Assembly (NCBI GenBank): GCA_900539665.1
Contig: UQCV01000003.1
Location: forward strand, 1-64,000
Length of the DNA stretch: 64,000 nucleotides
Source of the DNA: an uncultured Succinivibrionaceae bacterium
Lineage (GTDB): Bacteria > Pseudomonadota > Gammaproteobacteria > Enterobacterales > Succinivibrionaceae
Direction of reading: 5' to 3'
The position numbers were made by a program, and so were the translations under genes. Of this stretch, positions 1 to 9,521 are shown piece by piece. The notes under the pieces are model-generated. The model ran no database searches and was not told the DNA's origin. It was given only the letters and a program-made list of their open reading frames with translations. How positions within the stretch are numbered: position 1 is the stretch's first letter; each line of letters starts with the position of its first letter.

Positions 1-2
1 AG

Positions 3-167
3 CTACCAAGTGATTCATTAAATAAGCTAATGCTAAAGCTACAAACACTTCAAGCGAGTAGGCCTCTAGGCAGAGGAATCTGGATAGTAAAAGAGATCCC
101 TAAAAAAACTAGAGATCTCTTCGATTTACTTGGTGTAGCCTATCCCAAAAAGTACGTCAAAAATTAG
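3..167 (+). CDS. C-terminal fragment of an unidentified protein, possibly a transposase
   Basis: An open frame enters from the left edge and ends at a TAG at 165-167, giving 54 residues with no start inside the window. The tail is basic and ends GVAYPKKYVKN. A Leu/Gln-rich helix, a conserved-looking Trp, a Lys-rich stretch and a Leu-Gly-Val-x-x-Pro end remind me of the C-terminus of IS1634-like DDE transposases. This is too short to be sure and could be the end of any protein. It faces glnA and shares the hairpin at 221-249 with it. Confidence 0.4.
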   Translation, partial: LPSDSLNKLMLKLQTLQASRPLGRGIWIVKEIPKKTRDLFDLLGVAYPKKYVKN

Positions 168-220
168 AAAATATGACGGCGGGAGTTTAGAGTAAAGAGA
201 TTGGGAGTGAATTATAAACA

Positions 221-249
221 AAAGATGCCAACCTAAGGTTGGCATCTTT
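221..249. terminator. Bidirectional terminator between the left-edge ORF and glnA
   Basis: A perfect 13-bp inverted repeat (AAAGATGCCAACC and its complement) with a 3-base loop TAA. T-rich DNA follows on both strands (GATTTTT rightward, TTGTTTATA leftward), so it can stop both convergent transcripts. It makes glnA a single-gene transcript, with no glnL/glnG following. Confidence 0.9.
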
Positions 250-300
250 GATTTTTAGCTAAAACTAAAAATTGAATAGCTAACGTTCACTACTATGCTA

Positions 301-1710
301 TTAGAGAGAGTAGTAAAGTTCGAATTCAGCTGGGTGCGGAGTCATACGAACCTTGTCGATTTCCTTTTGCTTAAGCTTGCAGAAAGCATCGATATAATCA
401 GCAGAGAATACATCGCCAGCTAACAAGAAGTCATGGTCAGCCTGAAGAGACTTGATAGCTTCTTCGAGTGAGCCACAAACCTGTGGAATAGCTGCTTCTT
501 CTTCTGGTGGAAGGTCATAAAGGTTCTTATCCATAGCTTCACCCGGATCGATATGGTTGATAATACCATCGAGACCAGCCATGAGCATAGCAGAGAAAGC
601 GAGGTATGGGTTAGCCATGCAATCTGGGAATCTTACTTCGATACGTACTGCCTTTGGAGATGAAACTGCAGGGATACGGATTGAAGCAGAACGGTTACGA
701 GCAGAGTATGCAAGCATTACTGGAGCTTCATAACCTGGAACAAGACGCTTGTATGAGTTGGTAGAAGGGTTGGTGAATGCGTTAAGAGCCTTAGCGTGCT
801 TCTTAATACCGCCAATGTACCAAAGAGCGAGCTGAGAAAGACCGCCATAGAGTTCACCAGAGAACAAGTTCTTGCCGTCTTTACCAAGAGACTGGTGTAC
901 GTGCATACCAGAACCGTTATCACCAGCGATTGGCTTTGGCATAAAGGTTACGGTCTTGCCATACTGATCAGCAACGTTCCAAAGTACATACTTTTCAAGA
1001 ATAACTTCGTCAGCCTTCTTGGTGAGAGTATTGAACTTAGTAGCGATTTCGTTCTGACCGCAAGTAGCAACTTCGTGGTGATGAGCTTCGATTTCAAGAC
1101 CCATTTCTTCGAGTACGAGGCACATTGCAGAACGGAGGTCTTGTGAAGAATCAACAGGAGGAACTGGGAAGTAACCGCCCTTAACTGCTGGACGATGGCC
1201 CTTGTTGCCATCTTCATATTCAGTGGTGCTGTTCCAAGCTGCTTCAGGGTCATCAATTTCAACCATGGAGCCCTTCATTTGGCAACCGAAGCGAACGTCG
1301 TCAAAAACGAAGAATTCTGGTTCAGGGCCAAAGAGAGCGTAATCAGCGATACCAGTTGACTTAAGGTATGCTTCAGCTCGCTTTGCGATAGAACGTGGGT
1401 CACGATCATAGCCTTGCATGGTTGAAGGCTCGATGATGTCGCAACGGATCATAATAGTAGGATCTGCGTAGAATGGGTCAAGTTTAGCAGTTTCAGGATC
1501 TGGCATTAAAATCATGTCTGATTCGTTGATGCCTTTCCAACCGCTAATTGATGAACCATCGAACATCTTGCCATCAGTGAAAAAGTCTTCGTCGATGCAT
1601 GAAGCAGGGATAGAAATGTGCTGTTCCTTACCCATAGTGTCGGTGAAGCGAAGGTCAACGAACTTTGCATCGTTTTCCTTGATGAGATTCATTACGTCTT
1701 GAGCTGACAT
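301..1710 (-). CDS. glnA: Glutamine synthetase, type I (GSI-beta)
   Basis: Makes glutamine from glutamate, ammonia and ATP in the cytoplasm, the main ammonia-assimilation step; the enzyme is a dodecamer. The 469-residue length equals the enterobacterial enzyme. Visible landmarks are the N-terminal beta-grasp with [10 protein letters not shown], the metal-site [21 protein letters not shown], the [10 protein letters not shown] loop and [10 protein letters not shown]. The adenylylation tyrosine sits in [10 protein letters not shown], so control by adenylyltransferase is expected. It is divergent from typA, as in E. coli. Unlike E. coli, glnL and glnG do not follow. A sigma-54 promoter and NtrC-like sites lie upstream (1769-1784, 1857-1968). 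Confidence 0.98.
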   Translation of the reverse strand: MSAQDVMNLIKENDAKFVDLRFTDTMGKEQHISIPASCIDEDFFTDGKMFDGSSISGWKGINESDMILMPDPETAKLDPFYADPTIMIRCDIIEPSTMQGYDRDPRSIAKRAEAYLKSTGIADYALFGPEPEFFVFDDVRFGCQMKGSMVEIDDPEAAWNSTTEYEDGNKGHRPAVKGGYFPVPPVDSSQDLRSAMCLVLEEMGLEIEAHHHEVATCGQNEIATKFNTLTKKADEVILEKYVLWNVADQYGKTVTFMPKPIAGDNGSGMHVHQSLGKDGKNLFSGELYGGLSQLALWYIGGIKKHAKALNAFTNPSTNSYKRLVPGYEAPVMLAYSARNRSASIRIPAVSSPKAVRIEVRFPDCMANPYLAFSAMLMAGLDGIINHIDPGEAMDKNLYDLPPEEEAAIPQVCGSLEEAIKSLQADHDFLLAGDVFSADYIDAFCKLKQKEIDKVRMTPHPAEFELYYSL

Positions 1711-1768
1711 ACAATAAAATCCTCCAACGGGATGTTTAAATAAAGTAGATGTTTACCGAATTATCTAA

Positions 1769-1784
1769 TGCTAAATTTGTGCCA
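1769..1784 (-). promoter_or_regulatory. Sigma-54 promoter of glnA
   Basis: On the minus strand the sequence is TGGCACAAATTTAGCA: a perfect TGGCAC -24 element, then a -12 element TAGCA, with the GG and GC separated by the required 10 bases. It strongly resembles the E. coli glnAp2 promoter. Transcription would begin near 1758, leaving a leader of about 48 bases before the glnA ATG. The sigma factor itself (rpoN) is encoded at 57473-59101. Confidence 0.88.
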
Positions 1785-1856
1785 AGTTAAAATCGAGGCT
1801 TTTACGCTGAAACAGAGCTATTTTAATCTATTTTGCGGTAACGCGCTTCAAAATAA

Positions 1857-1873
1857 AGCACCAAACAAGTGCA
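1857..1873. promoter_or_regulatory. NtrC-like enhancer site 1
   Basis: AGCACCA-AAC-AAGTGCA matches the dyad TGCACCA-N3-TGGTGCA at 11 of 14 arm positions. Its centre lies about 107 bases upstream of the predicted sigma-54 start, close to the -108 site described for E. coli glnA. Confidence 0.7.
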
Positions 1874-1886
1874 ACAAGGCTTTTTT

Positions 1887-1903
1887 TGTTTGCTAATGGT
1901 GCA
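1887..1903. promoter_or_regulatory. NtrC-like enhancer site 2, one good half
   Basis: One perfect half-site TGGTGCA (1897-1903); the opposite half is poor. Its centre is about 137 bases upstream of the predicted glnA start, again matching the E. coli spacing (-140), with a 30-bp or three-helical-turn step from site 1. The position makes it more credible than the sequence alone. Confidence 0.55.
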
Positions 1904-1961
1904 ATCTAGTATTTTGCAGACAAAAAGGAATTAAGGCAATATCTATTTAATTTTGTTTAAG

Positions 1962-1968
1962 TGCACCA
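1962..1968. promoter_or_regulatory. Possible third NtrC half-site
   Basis: A perfect left half TGCACCA, but the right half of the dyad is not recognisable. It lies about 205 bases upstream of the predicted glnA start. It may be a weak auxiliary site or chance. Confidence 0.3.
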
Positions 1969-2311
1969 TAACAGCGAAAAAACGTCTTGTGAATGGATAA
2001 AGGCTTATAAAAACAGAGGTTTGAGTAAAAAAAGCAAAGAATGCACTCTCTTTATGATTATGTTTTTTTGTTGGGTTAAATAAAGTTAGCCCGAAATTAA
2101 GGTGGTATTTAGAGCAAGCTTAATTTTGGTTGCGCTATATAAAAGTCTATAGTCAACAATTTTTGTGTGTAAATGCGCCATGCTAAATTGAATTAGAAAA
2201 TGGTTGATTAAAATATAATCAAAATTTAATTGAAAATTTTATAATTGTGCTATGAAGATCACATGTAAAAATGTAAAATACGCAGGTAATTTGAAATAAC
2301 AGGGGTTTTTC

Positions 2312-4156
2312 ATGTTAGAAAATCTGCGCAACATTGCCATTATCGCCCACGTCGATCACGGCAAAACAACATTAGTTGATAAATTATTACGTTTATCTGG
2401 TACTCTTGATCGCTCTTCCGATGGGGAAGAACGTGTAATGGACTCTAATGCCATTGAAAAAGAACGTGGGATTACCATTTTGGCTAAGAACACTGCTATT
2501 CAGTGGAAAGATTACAGAATTAACATCGTTGACACTCCGGGCCACGCTGACTTTGGTGGTGAAGTAGAACGTGTTATGAGTATGGTTGACTCCGTACTTC
2601 TTTTGGTTGACGCAGTTGATGGCCCAATGCCTCAGACCCGTTTCGTTACTCAAAAGGCTTTCAAGCAGGGCTTAAAGCCAATCGTTGTTATCAACAAGAT
2701 TGATAGACCAGGTGCTCGTCCTAATTGGGTAATCGACCAGGTTTTTGATTTGTTTGATAATCTTGGGGCTACCGACGAACAGCTCGATTTTCCAATCGTT
2801 TACACTTCTGCTCTCAATGGTTACGCCACCTTAGATCCAGATGTAAAGACCGATAATATGGATGCTTTGTTCGAAGCAATCATTAAGTATGTTGAGCCTC
2901 CAAAGGCAAATCCGGAAGGTCCTTTCCAGATGCAGATCTCTCAGCTCGACTACTCTCCATATGTAGGGGTTATCGGTGTTGGTCGTATTATGCGTGGTAG
3001 CGTAACCCCAAATCTTCCAGTAACTATTGTTAGCCCAGATGGCTCTACTAGAAATGGTAAAGTTGGCCAGGTTCTTGGTTATTTAGGATTGAAGCGCTCA
3101 GAAGTAGATTGTGCAAAAGCTGGTGATATTATTGCTATTACAGGCCTGGGTGAACTTAAGATTTCTGATACCGTTTGTTGCCAGACTCAAGTAGAAGCCT
3201 TGCCTCCACTTTCTGTAGACGAACCTACGGTAACTATGACTTTCCAAGTTAATACTTCTCCATTTGCAGGTAAAGAAGGCAAGTTCATTACTTCACGTAA
3301 TATTCTTGAAAGATTGGAAAACGAACTTACTCACAACGTAGCTTTACGTGTTGAACAGACTGAAGATCCTGATAAGTTCAAGGTTTCTGGTCGTGGTGAA
3401 CTTCACCTTTCAATTCTTATTGAAAACATGCGTCGTGAAGGTTTTGAATTAGCGGTTTCTCGCCCTGAAGTAATTGTTAAGGTTATTGATGGCAAGAAGA
3501 TGGAACCAATGGAAAACCTTACTGTTGACATTGAAGAACAGCATCAAGGTGCTGTAATGGAACAGCTTGGTGTGCGTAAGGCTGACCTTAAGGATATGGT
3601 TCCAGATGGTAAGGGCCGTGTTCGTCTTGACTACTCTGTACCAGCTCGTGGTCTTATTGGTTTCCAAACTGAATTTATGACTTTAACTTCAGGTACTGGT
3701 CTTATGTATCACACCTTCGATTGCTACGGCGAATGGAAGGGGGGTGTTATCGGTCAGCGTAAGAATGGGGTTATGATCTCTAACGCTACTGGTAAGGCTT
3801 TAGGTTACGCAATTTGGTATCTTCAGGATCGCGGTAGAATGTTCATCGAACATGCTCAAGAAATCTATGAAGGCCAGATCGTTGGTATCCACAACCGTGA
3901 TAATGACCTTACTGTGAATGCTCTTAAGGGCAAGCAGCTTACTAACGTTCGTGCTTCTGGTACTGACGAAGCTATCGTTTTAGTTCCACCTGTAAGATTC
4001 TCATTGGAACAGGCTCTTGAATTTATCAACAATGATGAACTCGTTGAAGTAACACCAAAGAGCATTCGTTTACGTAAGAAGCTTTTAACTGAACTCGATA
4101 GAAGGAGAGCTTTCCGTGCTGTTGGTGGTCTTCGTGACCAGGAAGCAGCTGAATAA
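2312..4156 (+). CDS. typA: Ribosome-associated GTPase TypA/BipA
   Basis: A translational GTPase that binds the 70S ribosome and helps large-subunit assembly and stress adaptation. The G domain shows [12 protein letters not shown] (G1), RGITI (G2), [11 protein letters not shown] (G3) and NKIDRPGA (G4), followed by EF-G-like domains II, III and V and the TypA-specific C-terminal domain ending with basic RLRKKLL. Length 614 is close to the 607 of E. coli. The ATG is preceded by AGGGG at a short distance. It is divergent from glnA, the conserved arrangement, and is followed by a strong terminator. Confidence 0.98.
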   Translation: MLENLRNIAIIAHVDHGKTTLVDKLLRLSGTLDRSSDGEERVMDSNAIEKERGITILAKNTAIQWKDYRINIVDTPGHADFGGEVERVMSMVDSVLLLVDAVDGPMPQTRFVTQKAFKQGLKPIVVINKIDRPGARPNWVIDQVFDLFDNLGATDEQLDFPIVYTSALNGYATLDPDVKTDNMDALFEAIIKYVEPPKANPEGPFQMQISQLDYSPYVGVIGVGRIMRGSVTPNLPVTIVSPDGSTRNGKVGQVLGYLGLKRSEVDCAKAGDIIAITGLGELKISDTVCCQTQVEALPPLSVDEPTVTMTFQVNTSPFAGKEGKFITSRNILERLENELTHNVALRVEQTEDPDKFKVSGRGELHLSILIENMRREGFELAVSRPEVIVKVIDGKKMEPMENLTVDIEEQHQGAVMEQLGVRKADLKDMVPDGKGRVRLDYSVPARGLIGFQTEFMTLTSGTGLMYHTFDCYGEWKGGVIGQRKNGVMISNATGKALGYAIWYLQDRGRMFIEHAQEIYEGQIVGIHNRDNDLTVNALKGKQLTNVRASGTDEAIVLVPPVRFSLEQALEFINNDELVEVTPKSIRLRKKLLTELDRRRAFRAVGGLRDQEAAE

Positions 4157-4215
4157 TTTTTGAGATGAGCACGGTGCTTATAGCCGTGCTTTCTAAGACA
4201 ATTATTGAAGTTAAT

Positions 4216-4246
4216 AAAAAATGCTACCGCTGAGGTAGCATTTTTT
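4216..4246. terminator. Terminator between typA and the yihY-type gene
   Basis: An AAAAAATGCTACC stem pairs perfectly with GGTAGCATTTTTT around a 5-base loop. It is flanked by A-runs and T-runs, so it works in both directions for two convergent genes. The yihY-type stop codon begins only three bases beyond it. A smaller hairpin without a T-run lies at 4168-4190. Confidence 0.93.
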
Positions 4247-4248
4247 GT

Positions 4249-5214
4249 TCATTGTTTTTGTTGTGTCTGTTTACAGTTATTCGTTTTTAGGGGAGTTTTT
4301 TCTATATCTGAAGAGGGAGCCTGGTTTTTAGCCTCGCTGTCTTTTAGAGCTTTGGTTGGTTTAGGGTGGGTCAGCTTGTAGTCTTGCATCACGGCAGCAA
4401 GCTCAGCCCCTAAAAGAACAATATACCAATTGATATATGTCCAAACCATTAAAATTGGTAAGGCAGCTACTGCGCCATAGATTAAGGTATAGTTTGAAAA
4501 GTTGGTTATATAGTAGGTAAAAGCACGGCGCAAAAAATCTTGCGTTACGGCTGCTAAAAATGCACCAATAGCAGCGTATAGAAAATTAACCTTAGTATTA
4601 GGAACCCCGGTATAGACGATAAAAAGAATTGTAAATACCAATAATGCAGGAACAATATTCACTACGATTCTATTGATGATATTGAGGGTGTCCATGTTGA
4701 TATTGCCAAGCATCTGGGCTGCGGTAATGGACGAGGTTATGGCAATACTTAAACCTAGTAATATTGGTCCTAAGGTAAGAACGGTCCAATAAAGGGCAAA
4801 GGTTGTGATGCGAGGGCGAGTTGAAGTTGTGTGCCAGATGCGATTTAAGGTGATATCAATGCGTCGAATAAGGCAAAGGGAAATGACCACTAAGGTAGCA
4901 AGCCCGAGCATGGTGGTTTGACTTGCATTGCTGACAAAAGAATCAATGTATTCTTGAAGTACTTCTCCCGATTGGGGCATCATATTGGTGATGATGAAGT
5001 GCATCATTTCGGTTCTAAGCTTTTGAAAGCTTGGAAACAACGAAAAAACACTAAGCAAAACGGCCAAAACTGGAATGAGAGACATCAACGTGGTATATGA
5101 AAGAGACGAACTTAAAACGTCAATTTCGTCATTTTTGATTCGTTTCGATAAAAAAATCAAAAATTGAAATTTATGAGATAGCTTGTTTTTGAGAAAAATG
5201 ATGCGTTCTTTCAT
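4249..5214 (-). CDS. YihY/BrkB family inner-membrane protein
   Basis: A 321-residue protein with about six hydrophobic segments from residue 45 to 250 and a hydrophilic Lys/Gln-rich tail. Family features visible are the LSYTTLMSLIPVLAVLLSVF first membrane helix, the segment after RRIDITLNRIWHT, and a final NWYIVLLGAELAAV helix. Older names such as ribonuclease BN are wrong for this family; no enzymatic role is established. It is the last gene of a minus-strand run, 26 bases after an AsmA-like gene. E. coli yihY also lies in the wider glnA/typA region. Confidence 0.92.
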   Translation of the reverse strand: MKERIIFLKNKLSHKFQFLIFLSKRIKNDEIDVLSSSLSYTTLMSLIPVLAVLLSVFSLFPSFQKLRTEMMHFIITNMMPQSGEVLQEYIDSFVSNASQTTMLGLATLVVISLCLIRRIDITLNRIWHTTSTRPRITTFALYWTVLTLGPILLGLSIAITSSITAAQMLGNINMDTLNIINRIVVNIVPALLVFTILFIVYTGVPNTKVNFLYAAIGAFLAAVTQDFLRRAFTYYITNFSNYTLIYGAVAALPILMVWTYINWYIVLLGAELAAVMQDYKLTHPKPTKALKDSEAKNQAPSSDIEKTPLKTNNCKQTQQKQ

Positions 5215-5240
5215 AATAATTTTCCTCTATCGGGGCTAAT

Positions 5241-7382
5241 TTACTGCGGTTGCTTGTCATCAATGATGTGCTGTTTTGAGTTCTCTGATGATGTTTCTTT
5301 GCTGTTTGTTGATTTTAATGGGGGCATGATTAGATGGCTCCAACCTGCTTTGGTGACTTCATCTATCTTGGCAATTGCGCCGTTGGGGTCAATTGCGACT
5401 AAATAAGAGTGGTCGTTATCCTCTAATAAATCATGGTACACTAGCGACAAGTCTGTCATTTCTGGCGCAGTTGTGGTGCTGAGAACGGCAGATAAATTGC
5501 CCTCTAAAGCCATAGTTTTGAAGTCTGCAGTTTTAAAGGCGTTATGTTCGATGTTTGCGTGCAAGAAAAAGCCTCTAAATTCATCTACTTCGCTGTTATC
5601 AACAGCAAAAATCTGCCCCACTTGGGTAAAATTGCGATTTTTAACTAAGTTTGTCAGCCTTCTTTTTAGGTTATACCCATCTAGCGCTAGGTTAGGCCCG
5701 TTAATGGATAATTCGCCCGTAAAAATTGGTGTGGCCGGCCAAGGTGAGTTAAATTTAGCAGTGCCTGTAAATGCCACATCCAAATCACCGTAGATTTTTG
5801 GTGAGTTTGAAATGATAAAGTGAGAAGGATTTAAGCCTTGAGCCACAACTTTTACCTGATATGCCTCAAGAGAATTATTTTGGGGTGAAGTAAAATTATG
5901 ATCTTTAAAATTAAGTTCAGAAGGTGGAACTAAAGAGGCACTAGCTTGAGAGTTTGGAAGCAATGAAGCCGCCACATTTATGGTTGAATCTTCGTTATAA
6001 ATTAGGTTAAAAGAGAAGTTTTGGGGAGTCCAAGACCCAGTAAGTCTTGGGTTCCAAAAACGTTGCCCTAACAAACCCAGATCGCCGTGGGTTATAGCTA
6101 ATTGCGCAAAGCTAAATGCGGGAAAAATTTGCCTGGTAGTAGTTTTAGCAGGGTCTTCGGTATACTCAAAGTTAGACAACTCTATATCGCTTTGTCTGGT
6201 AAAAAAGTTAAAGTTGTCAAAACCACTTAAAATTTCACACTTATAGCAAGTAAAGTGTTCTATGGCCAAATTAGGAAAATTTTCATTTAAGAGGTTGCTA
6301 AAATCACTAGGTTCTAGCGTGGCGCTAACTTGATTTAGCTTTATTTCATTGAATTTAAGTAGCTTTTCTGTGGGTAAGAACACTCCGTTAGTCACAATTT
6401 GTCCATGTTCGCCTATTGTTCCTGAAACATTAAAACTACCATTAGCTAACCACTTTATATTACCCGCGGTTAGAGCTAATTCCCGAATAGCCATGGTGGC
6501 AAAGTCCCCTGAGAGTTCATAGGTGGTTCCGGAGAGATTTATTAGGCCAGAAAAGCCAGCAATTTCGCAATTTTCACCACATAATGTAGGCGGAAGTTTT
6601 AGATCTACAGTTTGGGCTTGAATCGACTCTAGGTTTGTAGTCCAATCGGGAATTTGAAAATATTCAGTTGAGAGTACGTGATTGCTAATGTTCGTCTTAC
6701 TCAAATGGATTGTGCGATCTAGCTGATTTATGGTCGCAGTTGTAGTTAAGTTACCACCATCGAAGTTTAAATTTGCTTGAGCTAGGCATACGTTGTGGTG
6801 GCAATCAAGTTCTATCTGACCAGACTCGATATTTCTGTGCCACACTTGAGCAAGATGTAGGTTAATAGTGGAGTAATTGCTGAGTAAATTCTTAGAAAAA
6901 GGACTATGCAAATCAAAATTGGAAGTCTTAAGTTCGAGTCCTTTAAAATTCTCGGAGCTTAAGTTTTTTAACCAAACTTTACGAATTGGGCCAATTAAAT
7001 TTGGCAGTTGGGCGGTTTGCGCTTCTATAAAAGGCAAATCTTTAAACACAGGGTCAATAAGATCGAGTTCAACCAATTCTAAACGTTTGGTTTGGCCGGT
7101 TAAATAAGACCAAAGGTCAAATTCAAGATATGTTGTTTGGCTTCTACAGATATCCTTGATATTGAGGTCGTAAATAGCAATCGTGCCTGGATAAAGGATG
7201 TTATATTCTACTTTTTTTATGGTGACATCATGTCCTAGTTCATTAGTAAGTAGTTGCGCTAAAGGGGTTGCTAAAAAAGGACCTCTAAAGAAAAAAAGTA
7301 GCAATAAAAAGACCGCTGCAATTGTAAACAACAATGACAGGCTTAAACGGACGAAAAAATGACGAACAGTTTTAGTTGCCAC
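5241..7382 (-). CDS. AsmA-like envelope protein
   Basis: A 713-residue protein with one N-terminal membrane anchor (about residues 11-32), followed by a long beta-rich periplasmic region. The start GPFLATPLAQLLTNELG and the C-terminal stretch around GPNLALDGYNLKRRL resemble AsmA family proteins, which bridge the two membranes and are linked to phospholipid transport. I cannot assign it to a named member. Close cysteine pairs (194/199, 268/272, 379/382) suggest periplasmic disulfides. The start is GTG at 7382 with GGAG nine bases upstream, inside the end of recG (11-base overlap), so translation is probably coupled. Confidence 0.7.
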   Translation of the reverse strand: MATKTVRHFFVRLSLSLLFTIAAVFLLLLFFFRGPFLATPLAQLLTNELGHDVTIKKVEYNILYPGTIAIYDLNIKDICRSQTTYLEFDLWSYLTGQTKRLELVELDLIDPVFKDLPFIEAQTAQLPNLIGPIRKVWLKNLSSENFKGLELKTSNFDLHSPFSKNLLSNYSTINLHLAQVWHRNIESGQIELDCHHNVCLAQANLNFDGGNLTTTATINQLDRTIHLSKTNISNHVLSTEYFQIPDWTTNLESIQAQTVDLKLPPTLCGENCEIAGFSGLINLSGTTYELSGDFATMAIRELALTAGNIKWLANGSFNVSGTIGEHGQIVTNGVFLPTEKLLKFNEIKLNQVSATLEPSDFSNLLNENFPNLAIEHFTCYKCEILSGFDNFNFFTRQSDIELSNFEYTEDPAKTTTRQIFPAFSFAQLAITHGDLGLLGQRFWNPRLTGSWTPQNFSFNLIYNEDSTINVAASLLPNSQASASLVPPSELNFKDHNFTSPQNNSLEAYQVKVVAQGLNPSHFIISNSPKIYGDLDVAFTGTAKFNSPWPATPIFTGELSINGPNLALDGYNLKRRLTNLVKNRNFTQVGQIFAVDNSEVDEFRGFFLHANIEHNAFKTADFKTMALEGNLSAVLSTTTAPEMTDLSLVYHDLLEDNDHSYLVAIDPNGAIAKIDEVTKAGWSHLIMPPLKSTNSKETSSENSKQHIIDDKQPQ

Positions 7383-9474
7383 TGAGTTCTTCTCCGGTAC
7401 GGTACCAACGATCTATAAGGTTTTGCATAGCTTCAGGGTATTGTTGTTCAATAATATCGGCATCAGCAGAAGCTTCATTGATAATCTTAGTGTCACGAAG
7501 CATATTTGCAACTCGGAAATTAAGTTCCCCGGTTTGTTGGGTGCCTAAAAGGTCACCTGGTCCCCGAAATTGCATGTCTTGTTCGGCGATATAAAAGCCG
7601 TTACTGCTTTGTTCTAGAACTTTTAAACGCTGACGTCCAGTAAGACTAAGATTATCAGCATGTAATAAACAGCAAAAAGAAGCTAATTTGCCACGACCAA
7701 CACGTCCACGGAGCTGGTGTAGTTGGGCCAAACCGTGTCGTTCTGCGTTTTCAATCACGATTAAAAAGGCATTTGGATTATTCACCCCAACTTCAATGAC
7801 TGAGGTGGCAACCAAAATGTCGATATTTCCATGGTTAAATTCGTCCATAATCTCCTGTTTTTCAGGAGCTTTCATTTGTCCATGCAGGAGGCCGATTCTT
7901 CTTTGAGGTAATACTTGGGCAATGTACGAAGCTGTATTGATGGCATCTTGGCAATCTATCACTTCAGATTCGTTGATTAGACAGCATACCCAATAAACTT
8001 GTTTGCCTTCGGCCACATGCTTTTCAATATGCGCAATAATCGTGTCGCGCATGCTGATTGGACGCACAATGGTGATGATAGGTTGGCGGTTAGGTGGTAG
8101 TTCATCGATGATGGAAATATCCATATCAGCAAAGGCCGTTTGGGCTAAAGTACGCGGAATTGGGGTCGCTGTCATCGAGAGAATATGGGGGATGAAGCCA
8201 GTCGAATCGCAGGCTTTTTGGCGTAGAGCCATACGTTGTCTAACCCCAAATCTATGTTGTTCATCGATGATAACTAGGGCTAAACGATGGTAAATGACTT
8301 CGTTTTGAATAAGGGCATGAGTGCCAATGATTACCTTGACCTCTCCACTTAAGATATCTTCTTGCAGTGCTTGTTTTTCTTTGGCTTTCATCTTGCCTGT
8401 GAGTAACCCAACTTGCACCCCAAATGGTTCTAGGTACTTCACAAAATCTTTGTAGTGTTGTTGGGCTAAAATTTCTGTAGGCACCATTACGGCAGCTTGG
8501 CAATTGCTTAAAGCTGCAGTTAGGGCGCTCAAGATGGCAACCATGGTTTTACCACAACCTACATCACCTTGAACTAAACGGGTCATAGGGATGTTTTGGC
8601 TTAGGTCTTTGCTAATATCTGTAAAGGCGCGGCGTTGCGCCTTGGTTAGTTTAAATGGTAGATTTTTTTCAAAATCATCGACCATGGAACTTGGCGTGGA
8701 TAGAGGCAAGGCGTCATATTGACGTGATTTTTGTTTAACTGCGCGTAGAGCTAGGTTGTGAGCTGTAAGTTCTTCAATAATAACTCTAGCTTGTGCTGGG
8801 GTTTCAAAACGAGCTAAAACCTGTAAATCAGTATTTTTAGGTGGTTGATGAACAAGTTGCAAAGCTTCTTTGAGCGTTAAATGATATCGATTTAAAGCTG
8901 TTGGTAAATATTCAGGGACATCATGGGCGGACAAAAAATCTAACGCTTGTTTGATATAACGGCGCATCGCTTGTTGTTTAATACCAGCAGTTAGGGCATA
9001 GCTTGGAGTAAGTGACTCTGAATTTTCGTTAGGGGAGAGAAATTCAGGGTTGGCGAGCTGAGGTTGGTTGTTAAAAAAAGATAGGCGTCCATAAATGGTA
9101 ATTTCCGTATTGATGCGTAAGGCATCTTGCTGAAATTTTTTGAAATTAAAAAACGATAAACGGATATAACCAGTACCATCACTAAGAGTTACTTGAAAAA
9201 TACTTCCGCGCGGACGGCTATCGAGTTTGGTACTTGTAATAATGCCAGAAATAGTAACTTCTGTGCCTTCATACAAGGGGGTTAAATCCCCAATGTGAAT
9301 AATATTGGTGCGATCGGTATAAGAAGTTGGAAAATGAAATAACAAGTCCGCAATAGTAAAAATTCCTATTTTATTTAAAGCGGCTGTAGACTTGGTTTTA
9401 GGACCTAGCCCCGAAATACTGTTAATGGATTCCGTAAAAATAATGTCGGCAGAAGCTGGACTTGTTATATTCAT
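7372..9474 (-). CDS. recG: ATP-dependent DNA helicase RecG
   Basis: Remodels stalled replication forks and Holliday junctions. The 700-residue length is close to the E. coli protein (693). The N-terminal wedge/OB domain is followed by a superfamily 2 helicase core: Walker A GDVGCGKT, DEQH box in IIDEQHRFGVRQR, motif III MTATPIPRTLA, and motif VI QLRGRVGRG. The RecG C-terminal signature LLGTQQTGELNFRVANM is present. It follows pssA by 47 bases and overlaps the AsmA-like gene by 11 bases. Confidence 0.98.
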   Translation of the reverse strand: MNITSPASADIIFTESINSISGLGPKTKSTAALNKIGIFTIADLLFHFPTSYTDRTNIIHIGDLTPLYEGTEVTISGIITSTKLDSRPRGSIFQVTLSDGTGYIRLSFFNFKKFQQDALRINTEITIYGRLSFFNNQPQLANPEFLSPNENSESLTPSYALTAGIKQQAMRRYIKQALDFLSAHDVPEYLPTALNRYHLTLKEALQLVHQPPKNTDLQVLARFETPAQARVIIEELTAHNLALRAVKQKSRQYDALPLSTPSSMVDDFEKNLPFKLTKAQRRAFTDISKDLSQNIPMTRLVQGDVGCGKTMVAILSALTAALSNCQAAVMVPTEILAQQHYKDFVKYLEPFGVQVGLLTGKMKAKEKQALQEDILSGEVKVIIGTHALIQNEVIYHRLALVIIDEQHRFGVRQRMALRQKACDSTGFIPHILSMTATPIPRTLAQTAFADMDISIIDELPPNRQPIITIVRPISMRDTIIAHIEKHVAEGKQVYWVCCLINESEVIDCQDAINTASYIAQVLPQRRIGLLHGQMKAPEKQEIMDEFNHGNIDILVATSVIEVGVNNPNAFLIVIENAERHGLAQLHQLRGRVGRGKLASFCCLLHADNLSLTGRQRLKVLEQSSNGFYIAEQDMQFRGPGDLLGTQQTGELNFRVANMLRDTKIINEASADADIIEQQYPEAMQNLIDRWYRTGEELSGN

Positions 9475-9521
9475 GTGCGACCTTTAATATCTAAAGATAT
9501 GTGGCATTACTTAAAGTATGA

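Larger units (their letters stand above)
1711..2311. other. Divergent intergenic region glnA/typA
   Basis: A 601-bp AT-rich region without a plausible gene. The glnA-proximal half holds a sigma-54 promoter and three NtrC-like elements, listed separately. The typA-proximal half has AT-rich stretches including TATAAT at 2240-2245, but I see no convincing -35 at a standard distance, so I do not call a typA promoter. Confidence 0.7.

Noticed and set aside
796..1262. Open frames on the opposite strand and another frame inside glnA
   Set aside because: They lie entirely within a clear glutamine synthetase gene, have no ribosome binding site and their translations look like nothing known.
2204..2222. 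FNR-like TTGAT ... ATCAA upstream of typA
   Set aside because: The half-sites are nine bases apart; FNR needs four. Chance in AT-rich DNA is likely.
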